From contig JANPWX010000544.1 in the NCBI GenBank assembly GCA_024734555.1, positions 1,851,757-1,915,756 on the forward strand: DNA of 64,000 nucleotides, written 5' to 3'. Position numbers and translations under genes: made by a program. Of the stretch, positions 24,663-37,744 are shown in pieces. The notes under the pieces are model-generated. The model searched no databases. It saw only the letters and a program-made list of their open reading frames with translations, and was not told the DNA's origin. This DNA comes from Trochalopteron elliotii. Its lineage: Eukaryota > Chordata > Aves > Passeriformes > Leiothrichidae. Position 1 is the stretch's first letter; every line of letters starts with the position of its first letter.

Positions 24663-27600
24663 TATCTCTGCCTCCTCTGGGCTCTTTCCAGGCTTCCCTG
24701 TGTCCCTGTGCCAACTCAGAATTGTCCCCCCAGGTGAACTCCTGGTGGTTGATGTGATTATGGATGGATAGAGCTGGAGATTTTTATGGCTTGTGAGCCC
24801 AACTGCTCCTCACAGCTACAGACACCAAACCTGGACCAAGCTGTGGTTCCAGCTTGTCCAAACCCTGCACTGAGCTGCCTTTAATCCAATCAGAATCCCT
24901 CTCTGCAGGTAATTTGTATGTGGTGAGTAGTTACTTAACAAAGCTGTGGATGCTGAGGAAGGAACGCTTTAAATCACTTTTAGTTTAATTACTGTATTAT
25001 TTTGAGGGGTATCATCAGATCTGCTCATTTATCAAAGGTGACAGGTGAGGCTGAGGAGCCAACAGCAGTAATTCATGGCCTTCATGTGTGCAGCACTAAC
25101 CACTGTGCTCACTCACACATCAATGGGATTGGATTTGGCACCTCTCGAAATTTCTCTCAAACTTATTTGTTTTGTACAGCTGCAAATAATGAAAGCAATT
25201 GTTGGGCTGACTCAGTTCCAAGAACTATTCTCCAACCTACTCATGTGCACAGAGAGGATCAGTCACTCCTGAAATCCATCCTGAGATGAGCCAGGTCCTC
25301 CCATGCAAAAACAAGCAGTAAATCTCTATTGATTCACCAGTGACTTCCCTCCTGTCTCTACCCAGTTTTAATCTTTACACTGGACTTTTTAACCTGGAAT
25401 AAAGGGCTTGCCTACACTCTGGTAAGGTGCCTACACTCCAGCGTGGATATTTTGTTGAGGAGAATTAACTTCTTTAAAATTAGAGCAACAGTAGAGAAGT
25501 TTTCACAGATTTTCTACAGATTTTTATACCTTCTTCATAATTTCCTGTTGAAGTGACAGGAAATCAGATTTAAGAAAAAACAACCCTTTCCTTTTCTGTG
25601 TGGCTATGATAAGTTAATATTAATTTTTTTCCTTATTAATCATATCACTGTATTGGCAGACTGGAAATGTCTGTGGTGGCTCCTTTACTGTGGTGGCACT
25701 TCCCAAAGAAAGGACAAGGTGCACCAGGAGTGATGAAGCTGCAGGTGGCTCAGGCAGGACACAGAGAGATCTGAGGCAGCTTTTATCTCTCTGTAGATAA
25801 GAAACTGCCTTATTTCTGTGGTTGGGGGCAATGCAATATCCCAGGCAGGCATCAGCTCCTAACTGAGCCCGGCTGCCAGCAGAGGTCAGGATTGAAACTG
25901 GCACCAGAAAATTGTAAGGAGGGATTTCCCTGAGGTTTCCATGCCAGCTGCTGTCAGTCGGGAACTGACATTTTTTTTTTTTGCCAGAGTTCAATACAAG
26001 AGTTGGTTTCACCCATATGGAAAATCTGTCCTGGTTGTAGAGAGCTGACCTAGCCCCTGACATTTTTAACCAGGAAACAACTTCCAACAGTGACTTAGGG
26101 CAGCCAGACTCAGTTTAGAACCACAGCTTTGGGGCTTGAAAAGTAATACTTTTAAAAATTCACAGCAAACAGATGCAAATGAACTTTTCTCAGGTTAAAG
26201 AGGTTGGAAAATGAAGTTTCACTGGGCACAGCACACAAATTAAAGCACTGTCCAAGAGGAGCTCCAAATGAAATCCCACTGGAGGGGTGCTAACTTTGAA
26301 CTTCACCTGGCCTGGCTATTTCAGTTCTTAGGACACTCATTTCCAGAGCAATTCTCCACGTAACATGAGGCAATAGCAGCAAGTGAAACATATTTCCAAA
26401 TACCCAGTCAACTAAATCATTGTTCTATCTGTCAGCTTCTCCTTTGATAAAAAAAATGATGGTAATTCATCCTAAGACCAAGGCTTTGGAAAACTGTAAC
26501 ATGGATTCCCTGGAGAGACATTCAAATGGCCAGACAAGAAGAGAGAGAAGTTATAAAATCCCTGACACTGTGGTTTAGCAAAATGTGTGTTTCTCTCAAA
26601 GCAGTTTTTGGTCTTTTTTGCCAGCACTCAGCCTCCGCCTGGATGTGTCAGATGAGGAGGATGCTCACTCATGTGCCTCCTCCACCCTCTGCAGATTAAA
26701 TCTGTGATTCCCAAGTTTTCTTCTGTTCCGTCACCCACTTGCACATGAGAGTGTTGGAAGCCCCTGTAACTACCTGTACCTTATTCTCAAACTCTGTACA
26801 GAATGAGCTTTGTAAGATCTGGAAAAATGAAATTTCAGCCCAATGGATGGGAATTATCAGGAATGGATCATAAGTGAGCCTTTAAGTGCTACAATAATAA
26901 AACTGTTGGAAATGGGAGTGGTTATCAGGAGAGGGTGGAATCATGGCAGGTCTGATACCAAGGGCAGTCATTTATCTGCTCTTTCTGTTGGCAAGAATCT
27001 GGGCAGAGGAAAGGAAACCTTCCCTAGGTTGTTCCATCAGCCTGTGTAATTCACCTCCCAAAGGAAGCAGGAATGCCAGCCCTACCTTTAGGAATATTTA
27101 GGATTAGAGGAGATAAAGTGCTGGGAGATGTCATTCAGAAAACATTTGCTAGTGCTCCTCATGAAACAATCTCTGAGAGCTCCAGCTGCCACATTTGGGA
27201 ATGATCTGATGTCCTGCTGAGTGGCCAAGCAGGGACTGCCTTGAGGCACAGGACCCTTCCCTTTCCAAACTTCTTTGGTGCTCTCTCAAAGGCAGTGTGG
27301 ATATCTCAGCTTTGGACCTTGAAGTGTCCCTAAACCAGACCTCAGAGAGGCTGGAGGTGTTTTCCAAGAAAGGCAAGAGCTGACAGAGGAATTTGGGTGA
27401 GGTTCTGCTGAATGACAAGAAGGAGGATTGCAAAGCAACCTCTGACTGTGCTCCAGGGCTAAATCTGACGTGCCATCAAGGAAGATGACTGCCCAGGGAA
27501 CACCAAATAATTACAGCCCAGCTTTCCTCGGGCCACATTCCCCTTGGTTTCCTGCTTGGAGCCTTGCTGGTGTGAGTCCAGCACTGATCTCTGCCTCCTG

Positions 27601-29684
27601 GAGATGCTGCTGTGTCCCATAGGCAGCACCACACAAACTCTGGTGGAAACTGGGCAGTCCCCATTCTCAGGCCTTTATTCCTCTTCTCCATCTCTTTCCT
27701 CATCCCCAGCCCTCTTTTCTAAGAAAAAAATAATGAGCCTGCATGGAAAGGCTTCTTTGTAAAGAACATCTGTGTCCTCCTGTGTGATGAATCACTGACC
27801 TGCAGAAGGAGCAGGCCAAGGGAAGGCCACGAGAGGAATGGAGCTGAAATCAGAGTGGGGAAGGTGGATGGGCAGGGTGAAGCAAAACAAAAGCCCACCC
27901 CTGTTAGCACTGTTGGGCCATTTTTCCTGGAGCTATAAATCCAGAAGCAAATGAGCCAGAGCCTCCTGAGGTCGAGTCAATTGATGTGCCACACTAAACA
28001 GAGATGGATTTGAACAAATACGGGGGTTGGACGTGTCGGGAACATGTGAATGCTCAGTGTCAGTGAAATCTGCTGGGTGGGTAATTACTTTGTTTTCTCA
28101 GTTTCTGGGCTCTGCCCATTAAGAGGCAATAGGCTGGAGCTGACTTTGGACTTGAGGCCGGAATCTGTTTTCGATCAGCGCCGTGTTCCACTTCTGTCGG
28201 CTTTGTGTGCCTGTCTCAGGAGGCTTTCCCTTTTTTCTGCTTTGTTTTGAAGGATAGCAGGTTGCTATTTTGGGAGACAAGATAAAAGCTGTTTGCTGAG
28301 ATGGGGAGAGGGAACCTAACCCTCATCTCCTTAAACCCAAGCCCAGTTTCAGCTCCATTTCCACAGCCCCGGGTGAGGCTTGTTACCCTGTGCCTGCAGC
28401 CTCCCTGGGCAGCTTGGCCTAGCTAGGTCTGGTTTCCTCACTGGTTTGCATTAAGCTGGAAAGTACCAATCAGACCCAGGGAATTGGCTGCAAATCATTT
28501 GGTGAAATCCTCCTTAATGACAAACTCCACCAGGCCATGGAGCAGGGCTTCAATCACTTCCTCAGCCTCCGCCGCACTCCTACCCTGACGTGACCCCAAC
28601 TTCTCCCCTGTTTGTGAGGCTTCTCCACAACTGTGACATAATGTTTTTGATGGCAGGCTTTGGTGGAATTCTGCTCGTGGCAAAGCAGGGATCTGCTTCG
28701 AATTAGCACTGCACATATTTATCAAGTCTGCATAGCATGGCTGCCTGTTGACAAAAATCCCTTCTCCTGTGCCCTGCAGGTTCCCAGATGAGCTCACTTG
28801 ACCCACAAAGCTTGGGAGCTAAAGCAGTTTTTGGTGTCTGGGAGCAGCCCTGAGAAGGGGCAGCAGGTGGGTGTGATAATCCAGGTGTAATGCCCAGAGC
28901 CAGGCTGTGTTTTTAGTGCCAGATCCTGCATTTTGGGTGGGTTTGGGGGTGCCCAGACACTTCCAGGACTCCTCTGCCGTGCCTGGAGCCATTCCCTCTC
29001 TAACAGGTTGGTTAAGTTGCAGCATATCAATTCCTCATCTGGAAAAAACTGTGGCACAGGGAAGGGGGTTGCACAGTGACCTGGAAACAGCAGATTTCTT
29101 TGTGGGATGCTGATTTTAAAGGTGCTTTGCTGCAGCTGCTTCCAAGAAAAGCAAACATTGCCAGGTACCGGGAGCAGCCCCGGGTCACATTAAAGCCACC
29201 TACGCCACTCGGCCAAAGCTGGGCAGGAAATTCTTGTCCCTTCATGTCTAAATATTTAAGGCCTATTTATTTATTTTAATTCCTCTTGTGCATAGGGATA
29301 AAAACACAAATCCTTCAAAGGTTTTTCTTATTATGGAAAGCAGCAACAGAAAAAGACTCAGCTAAAAATAGCCGGATATTTAGGGCAGGCCCTGGTAGTG
29401 GGAGACAGATCCAGAGCCTTGATTCCACCGAGGAACGTGGTGTCTCCAGCATCCTGCACTTCCATCCCAACAGCAAGGTCATGGCATGGTTGGGATGTGA
29501 CTGGAAACACCATCCTAGCTGGAGAACCTTTCCTGGAAAACTGCTTCTAATCCAGCCACTTTCCATGCAGGATTTTGCCACAGCCTAATTTTCCAATTAA
29601 AATGTTGTTTGTTTGCTTTTTTTCCATATAAAACCACAAACTGCTTCTGTTTTTAATACTGATTTCAGAGCAGAAACCACGCCA

Positions 29685-29782
29685 CTGTTTGCTTTTCCTA
29701 AAAATCTCACCTCTTCATCCTAAAAGTTTCTTGCAAGAAACTTTTGGGATGAAGAGATGAGATTTTTAGGAAAAGCAAACAG
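29685..29782. repeat. 98-bp near-perfect palindrome with no spacer
   Basis: Left arm 29685-29733 and right arm 29734-29782 are reverse complements in 47 of 49 positions, and the centre (ttgcaa at 29731-29736) has no loop. The outer ends read ctgtttgcttttcc and ggaaaagcaaacag. In RNA from either strand one of the two mismatches becomes a G-U pair, so the stem would be almost continuous. It lies in the large intron of the receptor-like gene. The lack of a loop is unlike a usual microRNA precursor; a palindromic duplication or a small inverted-repeat element fits better. Confidence 0.95.
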
Positions 29783-31114
29783 ACAAAACGTGCAGTTGCC
29801 CTTTGAACAGTAAAATTAATTTGGGTGATGGGTAGTTAACAAAATCACCAAATATGACTCTAAAAGTAATGAAATGAGGAGGGTTTGAAGCTCTTTCCTG
29901 ACTGTCTCTTGCAGAGGATTCAAAGCCCTGGTAAGTAATACAGAACTATATGAAAATGACTAAGAAAGAAGATAATGATGAAAGTTCAGTGAGCACTGAA
30001 TGAAAGCAAAGTAAAAACTGGATGTCACCAAGAAAGAAAAATGTCACCATTTGAATTCAAGAAGAGAAAAGCACCAAGGTGGGAGATGAAAGAATAATGC
30101 AAATCCATGCAGGCAATTAAATTAAAAAGATTCCTTCCATCCCAATTCCACACATACAGCCTTGATTTGCTGCACTACGAATTCAGAGAGCTAATCCCAG
30201 AAATGAAATCCAGATCTGAGACCCTGCAGAATAAACAAACAGCTTATCAAGGTAGAGCCAGCGTTTGCTGGGGTTCCTCTTTCAGAGTTCTGCTTCCTCT
30301 TGTCCTGATTAATCACTAAAACTTTTGGTTTAGGCACATGAATTTTGGCCTGGCAGAGGTGAATGGTGGCTCTGAGGGGTTTCTGCTTGTGCTGAAGGAA
30401 ACCAGCAGATTCCTGGTGCCCCTTGCTGAGCACAGGGGTGTTTGTGAGGTGTGCCAGGGCAGGAGGGGGAACAACACCCAACTGCAGGCAGACAGAATTG
30501 CTAGAAAAGCACCTCAAAATGGGTTTGAATTTTCCCTAGATGTGCCAGGAGGTTACAGAGATGCCTGGATGTGCATGGCCAAGCCAAGACCAGTCACTGG
30601 TGCAGCCAAAAACAAGCAACAAACACTCGGAGTCAAAGGAACACTCTTGGGTTCCAGCTGGAAAGGGAGGCTCAGCATTTTGTTGCACTCTTAAGCTATC
30701 AAAATGTTTATATCAATTGAAAACAGGCTCTTGGGGGAGAGTAAAAACACAGGGATGAATTTTCAGGCTGGGACCTCAGCTGCCAAATTGTAAAACCCTT
30801 GGCTGGAAGGTCTCAGGGTAGAAAGGAGTGCTCAGCATTAACTGCATAGCAGTGGTACAAACAGAAGCCATCAGAATAAAGAGAGCCTTTAGGAAAATTG
30901 TGAGGCATTTCTTCTGGGCTTTAGAGCAAGGTCAAACCATGGAAGCAGCTTTGGGAGGAGAAAAATGCTGCTGGAGAGTAAAAAGAGTTGTAGATCAAGC
31001 CCCAGTCCTGCAAAGCTTGTTCACAGGAGCTGCTGTGCTGATGTGAACATCTGTGCAGTGGGAAGAGTCCTCTGAGGCCAGGCACAGACAGCAGGAAGAG
31101 ATCCTGACATGGGG

Positions 31115-31345
31115 CAATGGCTCTGAAACTAAGAAGTCTCCCCCACAATGGCACTAAAATTAAGGGACACTTTCCCCTGTAATGGCTCTGACATTAAGGA
31201 AAGTTTCCCCTGCAATAGCTCTGAAATTTAGGGACAGTTCCTCTGCAATGGCACTGAAATTAGAGGAGAGATCCCCTGCAATGGCACTGAAATTAGGGGA
31301 TGTTTCCCCCACAATGGCACTGAAGTTACAGAACAATTTCCCCTG
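31115..31345. repeat. 33-bp tandem array, exactly 7 units
   Basis: Units begin caatggcactgaaattag or a variant and end with cccctg; 231 bp divides into seven units of 33 bp. The period is eleven codons, so a plus-strand frame (31182-31454) repeats the pattern A-L-K-L-x-x-x-S-P-x-M. Copies are well diverged from each other, so the array is old. No signal of a real gene surrounds it. Confidence 0.9.
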
Positions 31346-34017
31346 TGATGAAACAGAAACTCTCCCGTGCTCACATCACCACGGGAGGAAGGACAGCAGA
31401 TCACTTTTTGTATTCTTAATTCATTTGAGCCATTTTAAAACTACGAGTCCCTAACTGAAGTATTAGACCTGTTTAGCTTTTAATAAATCTTTCTAAAAAG
31501 GGCTCTGTTTGTTCACTTTCCAGTGTTGTTTGTTTGGCTTTTGGCCATGCAAATCCAGTTTATCTGATGAGATTTAATGGACTGTGCCAGGATATCAGAA
31601 AAGCAGGAATTTGCAGTGATCCTGATGTGAGAGTGCCAATGTTTGGGTGCAATTCCAGACTGATTCCCATCATTTCACTCCTGAGCAAGGACAGATTTTC
31701 CCCTGCTGTCCCCAAACACCCACAGCAGTGACAACCCTGAGTTAACAATGCTGAGCATGACCTGTTTACTCTTTGGAAATGAGTAATTCTCTGCATGATT
31801 CATCTCTCGTTGTCTTTGTTGTTTCTCAGAGCAGCCATGGAGGAATTTTAGCTGTGGTATTTTATTCTTGCAGACAACAGGGCAACTTTCTCTTTTCCCC
31901 AGTCTCCAGAAAAATGTGTGTGCTTGGTAAGGAGGCGCAGAGAAAAAAAAATTGTCATTTTTCATTGGAATTCTCCAGTTCTGAACTTGATGAGAATCCT
32001 CCTTATGTTCTGTAGGGACTTCAACCCCCTTGACACAACCTCTTAAGTCAGTGAGGTGCAGTGGGGGCTGAACACAGCCATGATTTCAACCTCTCCAGGC
32101 CTTTCCTGGTGTTTTTTTTCCACCAGTGGAAGCAGATCCATCCAGCACATCCAAGCTGGATCTGGAGCTGGAAGCAGCAGTTCAACCTCATTGACATTCC
32201 CATTTTTCAGGTGGGATTTTCCTGTTTGATCATGTGCCACCCTGTACTGACACCATGTCCCATTGTAGTCAAAAGGGAAAATAATTCAGATATCTACACT
32301 CAAGCAGAAGGCAATGAAAAGCTCATGTAGGAACCTGCCATTTCCAAACCCCTGCAACATGCTGATTTATCTGTTCCACTGCCGATTCCCTAAATGGGTG
32401 TTTATTGTTGAAGACATGAATCCTGAGGATTTGGAGAGCTGTAATGTGCAAATCTTTCCCTTTCTCCACCAAGTCTGGCTGTAGCTGTGAGGTTTGGGAT
32501 CCACAGGCTCTGCTGAGCCTCCAGGACAGCCACAGGAATAGGAAGGAAAGGAAATCCAAATAAAAAAATCAGCTCAATGTTCTTGTCTCCCTCATCAAGG
32601 GAGTTATGTTCCTCTCTCTCTGTCTTCACCCAACTCAGGGCACTTGGGTGAGCCCTCCATGCAAAGGATTAATCCAAAGTTGAATGTTTTTTTGATTTTA
32701 AATGAGAAGAGGATAAAATCTGCAGCTTCAGCTCTTCTGTTTTCTTACAGAAATTCTCACCCTACTCCTGGGCATGATTCAGCACAAGACAGAAAGGTGC
32801 TCTCAGTCACAAAAGTCCTTGAATGCCTTGTTCATGTTCCAAAACCCAGTGAGGGTCCTCAGGGAGCTCAGAGCTGTGGGATCCCTCCCTCACTGCCCTC
32901 TCTGATCCCAGCCCAGGATGGGCAGTCAGTGTCCCACAGGGAGCTGTCTGGCTTTCAGAGAAGACAGGAGGGATCCAGAGTCATCCCAAAACAAACCCAT
33001 TTCCCCACAGATTCCACCCATCTCCCACAGATCTGGGGGCAGCACACCAGGTGCTGAGATTTGGGGCCTCCCTTTGGAGTTAAATCTATTCTGCTGTGCC
33101 ATGAGCTGCTCTTCCCAAAGCAGAGCCCAGCTGGCAGCACCTTGAACCCTGGGGAAATTTTGGGGATAAATCCTGGAGCAGGTGGATTCCCCCCCAGCCA
33201 TTCCCAGGGATTCATTGTGCACATGCACCCAGCCCCTCTTTCTTCTCCTAGTTTGAAAGTGCTTTCATCTCTCCTGGTTTTAAAGAAACCAGGGTTGGTC
33301 CCACCCTGCTGTACAACTGCAGGGCTATTTACCACTTGGAGAGGAAATCCCATGTCACAACCCCTTGGAGCACAAGGAATAATGTCCGGAATTCCTTTAT
33401 CTGTGAGCAGGCCTGCCTCACAGGCTCTTTCCTGTCACTTAAGTGTACACAAATATATTCTTTTCTTTTGTCAAGGCAAAGGGCCCAGATTTTGATGACG
33501 GTTTATTAAAAAAGAAAAGGCTTTGGCAAGACTCAAGAACAAACATTCTCTGACTTTGGGACCTTTTGTTCTTCAAGGTGAAAAGTGACTATAAAGAATA
33601 AGGAAAATTGAGTCACTGGTCCTTGCCCTCCATAGTAAATTTGACCTCCAATGTTTTTGCAGTGCCTAAAATTGGTGTCCTGGGCTAATCAGGGAAGTTA
33701 AAATGATAAGCCTCTCTCCAGGGCTGCTCTGCAAGATGATTTCTTTGGAAGTCATCAAGACGACCCTTCGGGCACTGCAGTTTTTGTACCCTTAGCTCCA
33801 AGGTTTCTGTCCATGCCTTCATGCCAAATTTTGCCAAATGTATTTAGCAGAGGGATGGGGTGAGACGTGATGCTGGACACAATCCTGAGGGCAGGGCTCC
33901 TTTGGCTGAGAGGATGGCAAGGAGTGGGATGGAGCATGGGCTGAAATGTCTCCCTGCACATGGATCCAGCCATTCCCTGCACCTGCCAGGCTCACACTTT
34001 GGGAAAGAGCATCAGAG

Positions 34018-34190
34018 ACTCCCAGGGATACCTGAGCCATCCTCCCAGAGGAAAGAGGATCACACTCCCAGGAATACCTGAGCCATCCTCCCAGAGGAAA
34101 GAGGATCACACTCCCAGGAATACCTGAGCCATCCTCCCAGAGGAAAGAGGATCACACTCCCAGAAATAGCTGAGCCATCCTCCCAGAGCC
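34018..34190. repeat. 46-bp tandem repeat, about 3.7 copies
   Basis: The motif cctgagccatcctcccagag recurs at 34031, 34077 and 34123, and in altered form at 34169, with the rest of the unit (gaaagaggatcacactcccag) between. The first and last copies are incomplete. The array is non-coding. Confidence 0.9.
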
Positions 34191-35166
34191 CCTCAGTGCT
34201 GGCAGGATGAGCTGGAATCCCTCAGGGATACCTGCCAGCATCCCAGGCAGTGCTGGGGCCATTCCCTCCTTCCACAGAACAATGCAGGGACCACCAGCTC
34301 CAGGCCAGAGAGGAGGGAAATCTCCAGCAGGAAACCCCTGGGAGTGAGGAAGTTGCAGCAGAAATACTGGCACCAGCGTTCTGAGGGAGGCGGGGGAGCA
34401 GGCAGGGGGAGCAATCTTTCCAGGAAAAGAACATTTGCATCAGATACTTCCAGAAATAAAATATCAGAGAGATGTTCTGAGTGTTGGCAGCTCTGCCTTG
34501 CTTTGCCCCACTGCTCTTTCCATCACTCTTTTACATCCTTCTTAAAAGAGTGGTGATCCTTCAGTCTGGAGCCCCCTCGTGCAAAAAGGAGTGCAAGTGC
34601 CAAGGGGGACCACAGAGCAGCCCCAGGCGATCCCTGGCACCCTCCTGGCACTGCTGGTGATGTCAGGAAGCTGCAGCCTTGTTGCAGCTGGCTCTTTATT
34701 TATATTCCCCCAGCACACAGGCAGTGCCAGATGTGCCGTCCCTGATTCACATCCATTGTGTTTGATGTCTCCCATCAGAACCAACCTTGGGCTACATCCA
34801 GCAACTAAACTGTTTTTAGCAGAGATAAATATTTGGGCAAGCCTGAGATTGGCAAGGACCTGTCCCTCCCTTTGCATCCTTCACAGCTGAGATGAAGGCA
34901 GCAGCTCAGAGCAAGGCACAGATGTTTTCTGCACAGGAGGAACGTCCTGTGCTCTCACCGAGCCACTGAAACAAATCCCCCAAGGAGGGGGATTTTGGCA
35001 AGGGGGGACCTGAGAGCTGTTCACCCAGGGCTCTGTGTGTGTGTGTGTGTGCTGGAGCACGGCAGTGAATTAGCAGCTGCTCTTATCTGTGTGCTGTCAG
35101 TGCCTGTCCCCGGGGCACGGCAGGCAGGAGATAGTGAACGCTGCCACCGACCCTGCCTGCGGGGGG

Positions 35167-35220
35167 ATAAATCACACTGCTAAATCACACTGCTAAATCA
35201 CACGGCTAAATCACACTGCT
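35167..35220. repeat. 13-bp tandem repeat, 4 copies
   Basis: taaatcacactgc is repeated four times, with one copy carrying cacggc. It lies shortly after a (TG)n run at about 35034-35050. Nothing more can be said from sequence. Confidence 0.85.
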
Positions 35221-35418
35221 CTCCTGGCCCCCTGACAGGTGTGGATGTGTGTGGAATATGCTGGGTTTGGAGGCCTGGGAGTTGTAAGTCTTGATTTTCC
35301 TTTGCCCTCAGCATTGTGGTGCACACGGAGCAGAAAGGGTCCGTGGTCGGGCAGGGCGTGGAGGGGACAGATCCAGGGGATTTTCTTTGCTTTTTGACAA
35401 GTCCATTTCTTTCTCCAC

Positions 35419-36040
35419 TGTTATAAATGATTAGTAGCTAATTTGATATCAAGTATTTTATTTTGCCATTTGAAATTAATTTGAATTAGCTACAATAAAA
35501 GCATGCAACATCGATTGAAGTTGGGTGAATGTGGGAACAGCCTCAATGGAGTTGAACTTCCTCGTCCACAAACTTTGGGTTTCAGGGTACAGATTTTATA
35601 TAGTTTTTTTGCCCTGAGGCCAGTTCACTGTGAGCCTTTGTCTGGTGTGCATATTCATGTACTTTTTTCTTTTGTTGCTTGGTTTTGAAAGATTTTCTTG
35701 GCATGGTCGAGGTTCTGAATGGGATTCTTGGAACTGGGCATTGGGATGCTGATCTGTGCAATCTTTGGGTTCCTTCCACCTAGGTCCATATCAGGCACTG
35801 ATCATCAGAGAAGTGGTGGGTCCACCCAGGATGAACGAGCCATTTCTTGCTCAGCTCGATCTTTTTTGTTGCAAATTTTGGTTTCACCTTGCTATTATTT
35901 GACAACTTTTACAGTTGCAAATGTGCCTTGGCAGTCGGAGACACTTTTCACAATTTTTGGAAATTAGAACTTCTAGCACGGTTTTAGGTTATCACATATA
36001 ACATATTTGATACACGAATTTATTTGGAACATATTTCACA
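35419..36040 (-). mobile_element. Solo LTR (ERVL-like) with 5-bp target duplication
   Basis: The element runs from TGTTATAAATGATT at 35419 to ATATTTCACA at 36040 (622 bp) and is flanked by tccac at 35414-35418 and 36041-36045. On the minus strand it has TATATAAAA (plus 35594-35602) followed about 135 nt later by AATAAA (plus 35457-35462), the layout of a U3-R-U5 LTR read on minus. A 5-bp duplication points to an ERVL-like element. No internal genes remain. It lies in the same orientation as the host gene. Confidence 0.78.
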
Positions 36041-36246
36041 TCCACCTTACTGAGTGACCCACAGTCCATGAATAAAGCCAGCAGGGCCCTGGGCTTTGCT
36101 GCAAGGTGTCCTGAGCAGGGCCTGTCTTTGCTGTGTTGGGATGTCTCCAATCCCAGCCCTGCCTGGTCTGTCCTGCCCACCTGGACAAGGAGCTTTGCCA
36201 GGGCAGGGATGATGGGCTGGCTCAGAAATCCTGAGGGAAACCCACC

Positions 36247-36360
36247 TGTGAGAACCCAGTTCATGCAAATCAAGGTGAATTAGTCCCTTCCATTTCCCTG
36301 CCCTGTGAGAACCCAGTTCATGCAAATCAAGGTGAATTAGTCCCTTCCATTTCCCTGCTC
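36247..36360. repeat. 57-bp tandem duplication, each copy with an octamer motif
   Basis: tgtgagaacccagttcatgc starts at 36247 and again at 36304; the 57-bp copies are nearly identical. Each contains ATGCAAAT, the POU/Oct binding consensus. The duplication is recent by its identity, and intronic. Confidence 0.9.
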
Positions 36361-36427
36361 TGTCACTGTGCAGTTGGTGGCAGTGATTTACAGCCACTTT
36401 ACTCAGGACTTGGGCTTTTTCTCCCCA

Positions 36428-36455
36428 NNNNNNNNAATAATAATAATAATAATAA
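36428..36455. other. N run beside an (AAT)n microsatellite
   Basis: Eight Ns (36428-36435) are followed by about seven AAT units. The gap is most simply an unresolved or masked edge of the repeat. Confidence 0.9.
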
Positions 36456-37744
36456 CAAAAATAACAGACTGCAAGGGGCAAGGAGGAACGCAGGCTGGAT
36501 TTTGAGCCCTGGCTGGATACTGCTTAATTGCAATTTTCTGTTCTCCCCCAAAGTATGCAGGTTCCAGAACAAGTGAGCTCCTACAAGGGGCATTTCTCCT
36601 TTGGATTCTCAGCTTCAATAAAGCAGTATTCCCTTGAGCAGTCTGATGCCTGTAATCACCACATTTCCACTGCAGAAAGCAGCAAGGGGCTGCTGAGGGC
36701 TCCAGGGAGGAGGGGAAACTCCTCCTGAGCTCCTGACAAGCCCTGGTGGCACTCCAGGCTCATTAAGTAGCTCTCCAAGGGGCACCTGCAACATGGGGGA
36801 GATGAGAACAAACCCTCAGCCTGGAATCCTCTCACTGTGAGAACCTCTCAGCAGGGGAATCCATCAGATCAGGGCTGGAAATCAGCTCTGCAAATTCCTC
36901 CATGCCAGAAGAATGAAAACCAAGAGGTTTCCTGGGATGTGGCTGCAGCTGCAGTGACTCTGCAGCAGTGCAGGTGTGGTTGTGACTGTGCCATGGATAT
37001 TTCACCATCCAGGAGGCTGAGGGAGGTTCTTCTACCACAGTAGAAGAAATTCAAGGAAAAAATGCAGCCTTGCAAGGCCTGAGCATCCCTGCAGGGATTT
37101 CTGCCAGTTCAGGCCAAGCCCAGCACAGTCCCCAGTCCTGATCCTCATAACCTGAAATGCCTCCATGGCCTTGCAGCTTCAGATGGGTTTTTTTCTGCTG
37201 GTGGGATGAAAGATGAAGCAAATCTGCTGCAGCTCCTGAACTGCTTTTTCTCTTCCAAGCATCGATCTCTCCATCCCTCCAGGGAGGAAGGGAAGGACCA
37301 ATCTCCCTGATTTACAGAAGGGCAGAGGCACAAAGGCAGGAAAAGCCTGTGCTGCAGGGAGGAATGCAAGGCCCAAATGCACTGGAGACCTGAGGGGGCA
37401 GCTGCAGATTTCAGTGCAGGGTCTGAGCAAAGCCCCCACACTGAGCAGTGCAGGGAGCAGGGCTGGAACACATTAGCCTTTTCCTTCCAGAGATTCTGGG
37501 TGTTCCTCCATCCCAGCCCCTGAGCTGGAGGCAGTGCTGCCCCTGGGGTGTTTGTCAAAGGGCAGGGGACAAAGTTGAGTCACCTAAACCTCCCCTGAGC
37601 TCCCTGCTGGTTTGGAGCACAAACCCCACAGACCTGGCCTGGTCCCCTCTGTTCCCAGTGCTCCCAGTCCAGAGCATTCCTCAGTGCTCCATCAATTTGC
37701 CTTAAGCATGTCTACAGCAGGCCTCTGCCTCTCTCTCCAAGAAG

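Noticed and set aside
27795..27840. Minus segment between a good acceptor (tgatttcag) and donor (gtcagt) as exon 2
   Set aside because: Its length is 45 nt, a multiple of three, so it cannot link phase 1 to phase 2, and its peptide is not Ig-like.
29685..29782. Palindrome as a microRNA precursor
   Set aside because: It has no terminal loop and an almost uninterrupted stem, unlike typical precursors; kept as a finding without that label.
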